Source: JBAZQS01 sp041645075
GTDB lineage: Bacteria; Patescibacteriota; Patescibacteriia; 2-01-FULL-39-33
Length of the DNA stretch: 12,079 nucleotides
Direction of reading: 5' to 3'
NCBI GenBank assembly: GCA_041645075.1
Contig: JBAZQS010000025.1
Location: 1-12,079 of the forward strand
Numbering within the stretch: the first letter of the stretch is position 1; every line of letters begins with the position of its first letter. The notes beneath the pieces are model-generated. The model saw only the letters and a list, made by a program, of their open reading frames with translations. It searched no databases and had not been told where the DNA came from. A program made the position numbers and the translations under genes. Positions 1 to 6,307 of the stretch are shown here, piece after piece.

Positions 1-539
1 CCGTTGATGATGCGGCCGGCGAGGCCTTTGATAAGGTGGCTAAACTTTTACACCTTGGCTATCCGGGCGGACCGATTGTTTCCCAAAGGGCAGTTGACGG
101 CGATGCCGCGGCTTTTAAATTTCCTCGGCCCATGATTGAGTCGCCTAATTTTAATTTTTCTTTTTCCGGCCTTAAGACCGCCGTGCTTTATCAGTCGCAA
201 AAAATTAATTTGAAAAATAAACAAAATGTAAATGACATATGCGCCAGTTTCCAGCAGGCGGTCGTTGATGTATTAGTGGGCAAAACAATCAAGGCGGCAA
301 AAAAATATAAGGTAAAAACCGTGCTCCTGGCCGGTGGCGTGGCCGCTAATAAAGAGTTAAGGGAAAAATTAAGACAAGAGTCAGAAAAATTAGAATTTAA
401 TTTTTTAGTTCCGGAATTTAAATTATGTACGGACAATGCCGCCATGATTGCTATTGCGGCTTATTATTTATCACAAAAAAAGATGCCAAAATTAAACGGC
501 TGGGAAAAGATAAAAGTTGATCCTAACTGGGAATTATGA
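1..539 (+). CDS. tsaD: TsaD, tRNA t6A37 threonylcarbamoyltransferase, C-terminal part
   Basis: The 5' end is cut by the window edge; the reading frame is open from base 3 and gives about 178 residues, roughly the C-terminal half of a family usually near 335-340. TsaD transfers the threonylcarbamoyl group from TC-AMP to A37 of ANN-decoding tRNAs, in the cytoplasm, with TsaB and TsaE. The visible part opens with VDDAAGEAFDKVAKLL and LGYPGGP, followed by NFSFSGLKTAV, the CASFQQAVVDVL helix, LAGGVAANKELR, and CTDNAAMIA near the end. The last is the ASKHA-fold motif with the metal/nucleotide-binding Asp. The HxxxH metal site would be upstream of the window. The stop overlaps the tsaE start as ATGA (536-539), implying translational coupling. 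An internal GTG at base 36 is not a real start, because the conserved frame continues upstream. Identification is secure. Confidence 0.96.
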   Translation, partial: VDDAAGEAFDKVAKLLHLGYPGGPIVSQRAVDGDAAAFKFPRPMIESPNFNFSFSGLKTAVLYQSQKINLKNKQNVNDICASFQQAVVDVLVGKTIKAAKKYKVKTVLLAGGVAANKELREKLRQESEKLEFNFLVPEFKLCTDNAAMIAIAAYYLSQKKMPKLNGWEKIKVDPNWEL

Positions 540-1006
540 AAATAATAACTAAATCCGAAAAAGAGACGTTTGAAATTGCTAAGAACTTTACTGCCACCCT
601 AAAAGGCGGCGAGGCGCTTTGCCTTATTGGCGAATTGGGTAGCGGCAAGACGGTTTTTGCCAAAGGCATCGCCAAAGGACTGGGTATAAAAAAAATAATT
701 ACCAGCCCCACTTTTGTTTTAATGAAAGTTTACCCCGTTAAATACCCCGCCCAAAGGCGGGGTGCGCCGAAGGCGCTATTTAACGGGGTGAATCAGTTTA
801 TTCACATAGATGCCTACCGCTTAAATAGGGGCAAGGACTTGGAAGCGATTGGCGCGAAAGATTATCTGAATAATAAAAATTGTGTTACGGTCATTGAGTG
901 GGCCGACCGGGTTAAAGACATTTTACCGAAAAAAAGGATTATGATAGAATTTAAGGTATTAGGATATGATAAAAGGGAGATATTAATTAAAAAAATTATC
1001 AAATGA
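536..1006 (+). CDS. tsaE: TsaE, P-loop ATPase of tRNA t6A synthesis
   Basis: TsaE is the small ATPase that binds the TsaB-TsaD complex and is needed for turnover in t6A formation. The sequence has Walker A GELGSGKT at residues 32-39, SPTF at 57-60, HIDAYRL at 90-96 and the VIEWADR Walker-B-like segment at 119-125, all in family order. The length is 156 residues. Bacterial relatives have only about 6-8 residues between the SPTF strand and the HIDAYRL strand, but here there are about 20. The extra part (residues 66-85) is encoded exactly by the palindromic element at 732-789, so it is probably an in-frame insertion in a surface loop. Both ends are coupled: ATGA with tsaD upstream and ATGA with the 321-residue gene downstream. 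All catalytic motifs are intact, so the enzyme is expected to work. Confidence 0.95.
   Translation: MKIITKSEKETFEIAKNFTATLKGGEALCLIGELGSGKTVFAKGIAKGLGIKKIITSPTFVLMKVYPVKYPAQRRGAPKALFNGVNQFIHIDAYRLNRGKDLEAIGAKDYLNNKNCVTVIEWADRVKDILPKKRIMIEFKVLGYDKREILIKKIIK
732..789. repeat. 58-bp palindromic (REP/RPE-like) element inside tsaE
   Basis: A fully nested structure can be read directly. Outer arms ACCCCGTTAAATA (732-744) and TATTTAACGGGGT (777-789) pair perfectly over 13 bp. Within them lie a CCCCGCC/GGCGGGG hairpin (745-751 with 756-762, loop CAAA) and a GCGCC/GGCGC hairpin (764-768 with 772-776, loop GAA). Only T763 is unpaired between the two inner stems, giving a three-way junction. The whole element is translated in frame as TsaE residues 66-85. 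Its CCCCGCC core recurs in the hairpin at 2145-2168. The structure is seen; that it is a dispersed repeat is inferred from a single copy here and from the analogy with Rickettsia palindromic elements. Confidence 0.75.
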
Positions 1007-1968
1007 GAGGCGCAGATTATTTAAGAAGCCGAAATAATTATTTAGACCGTCTGGACAGAGAGGGCTTGATTGATTATTCTTCGGGCGATGAAGAATTTGA
1101 CCGAGAGATTGGCCGAAAATGGCACGGACTTAGGCCGGATGAAAATAAATTCAGCCATTTGTATGGCCAAGAGGAAATTAGCGAGGATTTAAAAAGAATC
1201 AATGATATAATTGAGTCAGACACCTATCAACGAGAAAGAGACCCAATTGCCACCAAAGCTGAATATGCTTTGGCCGAGGGCCTTGGCTCGCGCGGTTGGC
1301 TTGGACCGGAATCATCCGCTAGAATCACCAGCAAGTTTGACGATATAAAAGCCGGCGCCGACCTTTTAATCACCCTGCCTGATCCGGAAGACCCGGACGG
1401 CGAGGACATAATTTTTGTGGTGGACATAACCACTTCGCAGGACTGTCATATCCTTGATAAAAAAATTAATTCGGAGTTTAGCCGCTTATCTAAAAATAAT
1501 CGGACAAGATTAAAATATTTCCGAGGCGTGAAAAAGCCGGTAAACAGATATATTATCGGCATCGCCCCCGCCCAGGTTGATGAATTGGCCGGCGCTTTAT
1601 TGGGCCGGTTTGCCAGCGAAGAAATAGAAGATTTGGTTCGGCTGGAGCTGATGGAAGAATTAATCTATCAGGCCGGTAAGCAGATTGAATTTATTTTAAA
1701 AAATTATGACGTGATTAAAGAGGGGGAAGAAAAAAGCCAAGAAGAAATAATAAATTTTTTTGAAGATAATCGGGCGGCGATTCAAAAGCAAATACCACCC
1801 GAATTATTTGAAAGCATCAGGGCGAGTTATGCTTTGATTGTCAATTTATTGGAGCAAAAAGAAATATTATTGGAAAATAAAAAGGGAGTTCCGCGATTGG
1901 TTAATCGTCGGAACCCCCTTGAGGAAGAGCCGGTTCATTATTTGACGAGCTTTCGTCAAGCGGCTTAG
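1003..1968 (+). CDS. Unrecognised 321-residue protein coupled to tsaD-tsaE
   Basis: I do not recognise the family. The ATG overlaps the tsaE stop (ATGA, 1003-1006), so it is probably co-translated with the t6A genes. The protein is charged and soluble, with no signal peptide or membrane segment. The N-terminal 75 residues are rich in Asp, Glu and Arg. The middle contains KAEYAL (85-90), KFDDIKAGADLLIT (111-124) and IIFVVDITTS (136-145), followed by a Lys-containing helix (DKKINSEF, 152-159). An acidic residue in a helix (E87), an Asp-containing strand (D113/D114, D120), then a VVDIT strand and lysines is reminiscent of PD-(D/E)XK nuclease-like folds, but the canonical E-x-K is not clear, so this is only a hint. 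The C-terminal half (200-290) is predicted helical. The last 23 codons overlap a minus-strand transcription unit and its terminator hairpin, so the C-terminal tail may be poorly conserved. Confidence 0.8.
   Translation: MRGADYLRSRNNYLDRLDREGLIDYSSGDEEFDREIGRKWHGLRPDENKFSHLYGQEEISEDLKRINDIIESDTYQRERDPIATKAEYALAEGLGSRGWLGPESSARITSKFDDIKAGADLLITLPDPEDPDGEDIIFVVDITTSQDCHILDKKINSEFSRLSKNNRTRLKYFRGVKKPVNRYIIGIAPAQVDELAGALLGRFASEEIEDLVRLELMEELIYQAGKQIEFILKNYDVIKEGEEKSQEEIINFFEDNRAAIQKQIPPELFESIRASYALIVNLLEQKEILLENKKGVPRLVNRRNPLEEEPVHYLTSFRQAA
1874..1920 (-). terminator. Rho-independent terminator of the small minus-strand unit
   Basis: Arms 1882-1892 and 1910-1920 (AAGGG-A-GTTCC and GGAAC-C-CCCTT on the plus strand) pair with one A/C mismatch. 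An inner CGATT/AATCG stem (1894-1898 with 1903-1907) closes a GGTT loop. On the minus strand the stem is followed by TTTTTATTTT, a good U-tract; the plus strand has no T run. It therefore serves minus-strand transcription although it lies inside the plus-strand 321-residue gene. The stop codon of the 60-codon ORF (1901-1903) lies at the hairpin loop. Confidence 0.75.
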
Positions 1969-2083
1969 GCGGCTTGACTTGACTTTCGCGCTTCAGGCGC
2001 AGAAATTTTTCTATCGCCCTTTCGCACGGGCCCGTCGTCGGCCGAATGAACCTTCTCCCCGGTTGGTTTTTTTCTTTATCCAA
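1901..2083 (-). CDS. Small 60-codon ORF (or structured RNA) with its own promoter
   Basis: The product begins MDKEKNQPGRRFIRPTTG and is a basic, proline-rich 60-residue protein with an acidic, Ser/Asn-rich tail. I recognise no family. The case for a real gene is its surroundings. Upstream are a consensus promoter (2109-2137) and an AAGGAGGG Shine-Dalgarno with AGGAGG at 2092-2097, 8 nt from a TTG start; a terminator lies directly at its end. The same transcript is rich in short stems: GCCC/GGGC around GTGCGAAA, GCGC/GCGC around CTGAA, and TTGACGA/TCGTCAA (1942-1959). It could therefore instead be a structured small RNA of about 225 nt. It does not match the conserved cores I know for tmRNA, RNase P RNA, 6S RNA or SRP RNA. 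It overlaps the last 68 bases of the opposing 321-residue gene, tail to tail. Confidence 0.5.
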   Translation of the reverse strand: MDKEKNQPGRRFIRPTTGPCERAIEKFLRLKRESQVKPPKPLDESSSNNEPALPQGGSDD

Positions 2084-2108
2084 GGTACGACCCTCCTTTT
2101 GGAATTAC

Positions 2109-2137
2109 ATCATATAGTAAAAATTTATTTTTGTCAA
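2109..2137 (-). promoter_or_regulatory. Sigma-70-type promoter of the small minus-strand unit
   Basis: Read on the minus strand, a perfect -35 TTGACA (2132-2137), a 17-nt AT-rich spacer and -10 TATGAT (2109-2114). The predicted start of transcription is near 2102, leaving a leader of about 19 nt that contains only the Shine-Dalgarno (2092-2097) before the TTG. It is among the best promoter matches in the window. Confidence 0.75.
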
Positions 2138-2144
2138 GATGAAA

Positions 2145-2178
2145 CCCCGCCCTTCGCGAAAGGCGGGGCGGTTTTTTT
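2145..2178 (+). terminator. Rho-independent terminator closing the tsaD-tsaE unit
   Basis: CCCCGCC (2145-2151) pairs with GGCGGGG (2162-2168) around a self-complementary TTCGCGAA top, followed by CGG and seven T (2172-2178). The T-run is on the plus strand, so it should end plus-strand transcription from the tsaD operon. On the minus strand it lies just after the PilB-type gene, but the following TTTCATCTT is a weaker U-tract, so bidirectional action is possible but less certain. Confidence 0.8.
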
Positions 2179-2185
2179 AAAAAAA

Positions 2186-3883
2186 TTATTCCGCCACCCT
2201 AAATACCTCTTCCACCGAAGTAATGCCGTCAACCGCTTTTAACAGCCCGTCTTGAACCATAGTAATTGTGCCCATTTTTACCGCCATTTCCTTAATATCT
2301 ATTTCCGATAAATTGCCCTTGGTAATGGCTTGTTCAATTTCGCCTTCAATGGGCATAATTTCATAAATGCCGATGCGGCCCTTGTAGCCCAGCCCTTGGC
2401 AGGCCTCGCAGCCCCCGCCTTTATAAAATTTTAAATTATTAAAATCAACCCTATGCTCGCTGTTAGGCGGTATTTTTTCCAAAAGATTTTTGACGCGAGC
2501 GAACGTTTCTTCGGTCAAGGATGTTTCTTGCTTGCACTTATCGCAGATCCGCCTGACCAATCTCTGGCCAATGGCCGCATTTAGCGCGGGCGCGAGCAAA
2601 AACGGCTTGGCGCCCAAGGATAAAAATCTTGGTATGGTGCCAAAGGCGTCATTGGTATGGATGGTTGATAAAACCAAGTGGCCGGTCAGGGCCGCTTGGA
2701 TGGAAATTTCCGCTGTGTCCAAGTCCCTGATTTCGCCGACCATAATAATATCCGGGTCTTGGCGGACAATGGAACGCAGACCTTTGGGAAAGGTGTAATT
2801 GGTATTAACTTGACTTTGATTGACGCCCTCAAGCTCATATTCAATGGGGTCTTCAATGGTAATGATTTTGGTTTCCGGGTTGTTTAATTTTTTTAAAATC
2901 GCGTAAAGAGTCGTGGTCTTGCCCGAGCCGGTGGGGCCGGTGGTCACAATCATGCCATTAGGCCTTTGAATTTCCCGTTCTAATATTTTAAAGGCGTTGC
3001 CTCGCAGTCCCAGGTCCTCAAAAGAAATGTTCGTGCCCAAGGACATTAAGAGGCGCATCACCACGCTCTCGCCGAAAGACGTGGGCAAACAAGAAATCCT
3101 CACATCAATATGGTCATTAACTAAAAAAATGGAGAAACGTCCGTCTTGTGGCTGATTGGAAACATTAATTTTTAGTTTGGCTAATTGCTTGATGCGCGAG
3201 ATTACTTTCGGCCAGACCTCTTTTTTCAGTGAGGCCGCGTCATTGAGCACGCCGTCAATGCGATATCTGATTTTAATCTCGTTTTCCTCGGCTTCAATAT
3301 GAATATCCGAAGCGCGCGATTTAATGGCGGCGGCAATAATAAAAGTCACTAATTCCGTGAGAGATGTTTTTTGGATTTTTTCATTGAGGTCGCGGAAATT
3401 TTTTACCTCGGCTTCAAATTTTTTTAAATTTTCCTCGGTTATCTCCACGCCGCGGGTCAATTTTCTTGTTTCCGGGAGGGTGTCATATAATTTTATGGTG
3501 CGGTCAAAACTGTGCCGGGAAATAAGATAAACCATGACGTGGGCATGGAGGTTTTCTGCCAGCTCGGCTTCAAGCTTTTTTATTTTATCATTATAGTCCA
3601 AACAGCCAAGGCCTATTTCCGCGCCGCTGTTTAAAAAACAAACCACCCCGAGTTTTTTTGAGGTTTTCCGGTCAATGACCGAGAGAGAATCCGGGCCGAT
3701 CGGGAAGCCGGATAAATTAATATAAGGCAAGCCCAAGGCCAGCGCCTTTTTATTTGTCTCCCCCTCTTTTTCTTTAATGGTTATTTCGTCTATTTTTTCT
3801 TTCAATTTTTCCTCGGCGCTTTCGTCATCGCTCTTATTCTGATTGGGCAGTAAATCCTCCAATGATGGTCCGATATTTGGCAT
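2186..3883 (-). CDS. PilB/GspE-type secretion and pilus assembly ATPase
   Basis: This is a cytoplasmic hexameric ATPase of the type II secretion/type IV pilus extension family, which powers pilin or pseudopilin assembly. Counting from the ATG at 3883 (565 residues), an N-terminal T2SSE-N-like region is followed by SRASDIHIEAEE, the usual lead-in to the motor (near 189-200). Then come Walker A GPTGSGKT (316-323), the Asp box ITIEDPIEYE (341-350), the Walker B region RQDPDIIMVGEIRD (374-387) and the His box HLVLSTIHTND (402-412). A CxxC pair (447/450 and 492/495) forms the zinc site typical of PilB/GspE rather than PilT. The frame extends six codons upstream to a TTG at 3901, only 4 bases from the stop of the preceding membrane-protein gene. 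No Shine-Dalgarno precedes either start, so translational coupling is likely. No other pilus genes are in the window, so PilB versus GspE is not resolved. Confidence 0.93.
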   Translation of the reverse strand: MPNIGPSLEDLLPNQNKSDDESAEEKLKEKIDEITIKEKEGETNKKALALGLPYINLSGFPIGPDSLSVIDRKTSKKLGVVCFLNSGAEIGLGCLDYNDKIKKLEAELAENLHAHVMVYLISRHSFDRTIKLYDTLPETRKLTRGVEITEENLKKFEAEVKNFRDLNEKIQKTSLTELVTFIIAAAIKSRASDIHIEAEENEIKIRYRIDGVLNDAASLKKEVWPKVISRIKQLAKLKINVSNQPQDGRFSIFLVNDHIDVRISCLPTSFGESVVMRLLMSLGTNISFEDLGLRGNAFKILEREIQRPNGMIVTTGPTGSGKTTTLYAILKKLNNPETKIITIEDPIEYELEGVNQSQVNTNYTFPKGLRSIVRQDPDIIMVGEIRDLDTAEISIQAALTGHLVLSTIHTNDAFGTIPRFLSLGAKPFLLAPALNAAIGQRLVRRICDKCKQETSLTEETFARVKNLLEKIPPNSEHRVDFNNLKFYKGGGCEACQGLGYKGRIGIYEIMPIEGEIEQAITKGNLSEIDIKEMAVKMGTITMVQDGLLKAVDGITSVEEVFRVAE

Positions 3884-3904
3884 TTTATAAATAATTATCA
3901 ATTA

Positions 3905-4924
3905 CTATTTTTTGGCGGTAAGATTGGGAATTCGCCGAGCCAGCCGGATTATTTTACTCATCCCCCCCTCGCCTGTTAATCGGCTATATAGCAAGGTCCA
4001 AGACGACCAAGTAAAAGTCATTAAAATAGCGGTGATATAGAAAGCCATGGCGATAATTAGAATCAGGTCAATTATACCCCATAAACCGAGTAGAGCCAGA
4101 GAAAATTTGAAATAGGATATTAAAAGTACCGGCGCGACCAAAAGCATAACGGTTATCAGCGCGGTAAATATAATTACTAAGATATGGACTATAAACAAAA
4201 CCGCCGCCATTTCCAATGAGATGAGCCAATTTTCTTTAAATAACTGAAAGGCCGATTTTAGCGCTTTAATAATCCCTTGTTTTTTTAAAATGATGTAGAA
4301 TAATTGGTATTTAAAAATAAAAGAAACCACAAAAACCACTGCGACAAAAATAACAAAGGCCAGGCCATAAATAATTGAGCCGAAAATTTTTCCGCCGTTT
4401 AGCCACATAAATTCGCGCCCCACCAGCAGGAACAGCAGAAAAAGAATTATTTTAAAGATGACGTTGGCGGCGGCGACCGGCCAGAAGTTTTTGACGGCAA
4501 AATCAATGCCTTCATTAATGGTCGGCTTTTTGTTTTTATTAATCGCATCAATATTTTTAATTATCCCGATTTGCGAGATAATCGCCAGCCAAATTAAAAA
4601 TATAACAATCGCAATGCTTAAAACCAAGATTGCCGCGATAAAAATAAATGACGCGGGATTGGTGATTAACGATGACCAGATATTGGCCCACAAATTGCCG
4701 CCGGCTTTCAGCCCTTCTTCTATGCCCAATCTGATGCCGCCGATGGTTTCGGAAATAATTCCCGGGCTGTTGTATTGTTTTAAAATAAGGCGGCTTAAAA
4801 TTTCATATTCGCCGCTGCTGCCCAGCAAGGCCACGAATAAGCCAAAGAACCATAGTCCCTTGAATTTTTTGGTTATTTGCCAGGATTTTTTTAGAATCGG
4901 ACGATAAAGCGCGATATCCCCCAT
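3905..4924 (-). CDS. Multi-pass integral membrane protein, unknown function
   Basis: This is a 339-residue protein with a short N-terminal amphipathic start (KKSWQITKKFKGLW, then a hydrophobic turn near 25-36). About six further hydrophobic segments lie near 90-117, 148-170, 184-206, 236-262, 264-282 and 284-305. The C-terminus is basic (RLARRIPNLTAKK) and probably cytoplasmic by the positive-inside rule. I see no catalytic motif. The layout resembles the membrane-domain families found next to glycerophosphodiester phosphodiesterases and similar unknown bacterial membrane proteins, but this is a loose likeness. The next gene downstream on the same strand, the PilB-type ATPase, starts about 4-21 bases after its stop, so the two are almost certainly co-transcribed. 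There is no Shine-Dalgarno; the start sits in AACATATG, the same context as the S1 gene. Confidence 0.8.
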   Translation of the reverse strand: MGDIALYRPILKKSWQITKKFKGLWFFGLFVALLGSSGEYEILSRLILKQYNSPGIISETIGGIRLGIEEGLKAGGNLWANIWSSLITNPASFIFIAAILVLSIAIVIFLIWLAIISQIGIIKNIDAINKNKKPTINEGIDFAVKNFWPVAAANVIFKIILFLLFLLVGREFMWLNGGKIFGSIIYGLAFVIFVAVVFVVSFIFKYQLFYIILKKQGIIKALKSAFQLFKENWLISLEMAAVLFIVHILVIIFTALITVMLLVAPVLLISYFKFSLALLGLWGIIDLILIIAMAFYITAILMTFTWSSWTLLYSRLTGEGGMSKIIRLARRIPNLTAKK

Positions 4925-4963
4925 ATGTTTATTGTTAGTTATTAGTAATAATTAGATGAATAT

Positions 4964-4969
4964 ATTATA
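4964..4969 (-). promoter_or_regulatory. Extended -10 promoter before the membrane protein and PilB-type genes
   Basis: On the minus strand TGG-TATAAT, an extended -10 with perfect hexamer, lies about 40 nt before the ATG at 4924. The -35 region at 17 nt (TTTATT) is weak, which is usual for extended -10 promoters. Predicted transcription start is near 4957, with a leader of about 33 nt. Confidence 0.55.
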
Positions 4970-5070
4970 CCATAAAAAAATATGTAAATAAATATCAACA
5001 AACAAATCCGCGCCGTCTTCGCTTTTTTTTCGAGCAGGCAAACGAAAAATAAAGCTTCCCAAAATTCGGG

Positions 5071-5910
5071 CTATTTCATGATGTAAAAGTTTTTTGACAG
5101 TGTCTTTTTATATTTTTCCACCTTCTTTTTGTTCCTCGAAATCACCAACTTATTTTTTCCACTTCTGGAAACAATTTCTAAAAGTTCTTCGCTGGCTTTA
5201 TCGTCAAAAAATTTTGTTTTTTCAAAAAATTTATCAATCTGTTCAGAAATTTTTTGATCAATGAACACCTCAATAAGACAATCACCGAATATATTAAAAT
5301 AATAATCTTGTTTGTCAAAGATTTTCTTATCAGAAATATTGTATTGCAACAAATCGCTTCCGAATTTCTTTTTTAATTCTCGGTCAAGAGGATTGCTGTG
5401 GGCAACTGTAATTAAGACTTGTCTGGTTTTTTCATTCATTGTTTTGATCAATGTTTGCTCTGTCTCTTGGCGCGCGTATGCAAACCATTCATGCGGATTA
5501 TAGACAAAAATTGGTTCTTTTGGATTTGAAATCTCGGCAAACATATGAAAAGCATGACTCCAAAAAGAATCAAGTAGGTTTAAATTTTTGAAAAAATAAA
5601 CGATTTTATCTTTTTCTCGAACATTCAAAAAACCATCGGGGCTCGCGACTCTCGGCGAGTAATAAAATTGCGCAAGAGAAAAAAATTCATTCATGTTTTT
5701 AATCCAATGCAAATTAAGTGAAACTGATTTTCCGTGAATGACAATTTTTTCTTCGTCTTTTAATTTTCTCAAAACCCGGTAAACTCCTTGTTTTGTTGTT
5801 TTGGGCCGGATAGTAGAAATGTTTTCTATCAGCTTAATAGTTGAAATAGTCCCTTTTTGTAGGGTTTTAAGAATCAATTGTTCAATCGGCTGGTTAGTTC
5901 GTTTTTCCAT
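5071..5910 (-). CDS. Winged-helix regulator-like protein with C-terminal sensor-like domain
   Basis: This is a 279-residue soluble protein. Residues 8-70 have the spacing of a winged helix-turn-helix: QLILKTLQKG, a second helix (TIKLIENIS), a recognition helix (TKQGVYRVLRKLKDEE) and a wing (KIVIHGKSVSLN). The C-terminal part (about 100-230) has alternating strands and helices, with EPIFVYNPHEW, RQVLITVAHSNPLDRELKKKFG and YYFNIFGDCLIEVFIDQKISEQIDKFFEKT. The last resembles the end of TrmB-like/PLD-fold effector domains, so a ligand-sensing transcription regulator is the best guess; exact family unknown. The predicted transcription start falls on the A of the ATG, implying a leaderless mRNA, and no Shine-Dalgarno is present. 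The divergent 81-residue gene and a palindrome in the shared promoter region suggest autoregulation and control of that neighbour. Confidence 0.7.
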   Translation of the reverse strand: MEKRTNQPIEQLILKTLQKGTISTIKLIENISTIRPKTTKQGVYRVLRKLKDEEKIVIHGKSVSLNLHWIKNMNEFFSLAQFYYSPRVASPDGFLNVREKDKIVYFFKNLNLLDSFWSHAFHMFAEISNPKEPIFVYNPHEWFAYARQETEQTLIKTMNEKTRQVLITVAHSNPLDRELKKKFGSDLLQYNISDKKIFDKQDYYFNIFGDCLIEVFIDQKISEQIDKFFEKTKFFDDKASEELLEIVSRSGKNKLVISRNKKKVEKYKKTLSKNFYIMK

Positions 5911-5916
5911 GCGGTT

Positions 5917-5945
5917 ATAGTATCATAAATCATATAAAAAGTAAA
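5917..5945 (-). promoter_or_regulatory. Promoter of the winged-helix gene, predicted leaderless
   Basis: Minus-strand -35 TTTACT (5940-5945), 17-nt spacer, -10 TACTAT (5917-5922). Standard spacing places +1 at 5910, the first base of the ATG. The -35 overlaps the palindrome at 5942-5956. Confidence 0.5.
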
Positions 5946-5956
5946 CAAGTTGTTTA
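5942..5956. promoter_or_regulatory. Candidate operator palindrome for the winged-helix regulator
   Basis: TAAACAA (5942-5948) and TTGTTTA (5950-5956) form a perfect 7-bp inverted repeat around a single G. It covers part of the -35 of the winged-helix gene and lies about 27 bp upstream of the -35 of the divergent gene. Position and size suit a dimeric winged-helix protein; binding is inferred. Confidence 0.4.
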
Positions 5957-5982
5957 ATTATATACCAAAAAGTCAAGATTTT

Positions 5983-6011
5983 TTGATGGTTATGAAAAAA
6001 TAATATTTAAT
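5983..6011 (+). promoter_or_regulatory. Promoter of the 81-residue protein gene
   Basis: TTGATG (5983-5988), 17-nt spacer, TTTAAT (6006-6011). Predicted start near 6018 gives a leader of about 44 nt with a clear Shine-Dalgarno. Confidence 0.5.
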
Positions 6012-6048
6012 TCCTTCAAGACAACAGTTTGCATATTTCCAAACAAGA

Positions 6049-6056
6049 AAGGGGAG
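6049..6056 (+). promoter_or_regulatory. Shine-Dalgarno that fixes the start of the 81-residue gene
   Basis: AAGGGGAG ends 5 nt before the ATG at 6062. The open frame continues upstream to an ATG at 6029, but that one has no ribosome site and would put the Shine-Dalgarno inside the coding region. Confidence 0.65.
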
Positions 6057-6061
6057 TAATC

Positions 6062-6307
6062 ATGCCAATGTGCGGTTTCAACCCAAGAATGCTTGAAGGG
6101 CTGACAAAGTTCGCGCAAGGTCTCTATGAGCAGGCCTTGAAGCGCCAAAAAAAGGACAACATCTCGATCGAGCGAGCGTTCGAGATCGAGGTTGAGGAAA
6201 TGAACATTTTCCTCACAAAGCTTAGCGATAAGTACCATGAAGAACTTCGGCCCAAGCACACCGTTGTGGAAGCAATGGCCAAATTGGTTGAGTGGACTGC
6301 GTCATAA
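6062..6307 (+). CDS. Small 81-residue helical protein, unknown function
   Basis: The product begins MPMCGFNPRMLEGLTKFAQG and appears almost entirely helical and amphipathic, with a charged middle (ISIERAFEIEVEEMNIFLTKL) and a Trp near the C-terminus (VEWTAS). No membrane segment, signal peptide or metal motif is visible, and I do not recognise the family. It is a complete transcription unit with promoter, strong Shine-Dalgarno and terminator. Codon use is more C/G-ended (ATC, TCG, GAG, GCG) than in the neighbouring genes, and it has a stronger ribosome site than the housekeeping genes, which may mean high expression or acquisition from elsewhere. It diverges from the winged-helix gene and may be its target. 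An alternative start is the ATG two codons further in. Confidence 0.75.
   Translation: MPMCGFNPRMLEGLTKFAQGLYEQALKRQKKDNISIERAFEIEVEEMNIFLTKLSDKYHEELRPKHTVVEAMAKLVEWTAS

Noticed and set aside
1874..2102. tmRNA, RNase P RNA, 6S or SRP RNA at the small minus-strand unit
   Set aside because: None of the conserved cores I know (tmRNA ends, GAGGAAAGUC of RNase P, the GGAAGCAGCC-type SRP tip) is present.
1979..2242. Plus-strand 87-codon frame across the small minus-strand unit
   Set aside because: It reads through a promoter, a terminator hairpin and the end of the PilB-type gene, and has no plausible start signal.
4970..5070. Terminator between the winged-helix gene and the membrane-protein gene
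   Set aside because: Only a CCC/GGG mini-stem and scattered A/T runs are seen; no convincing hairpin with a U-tract.
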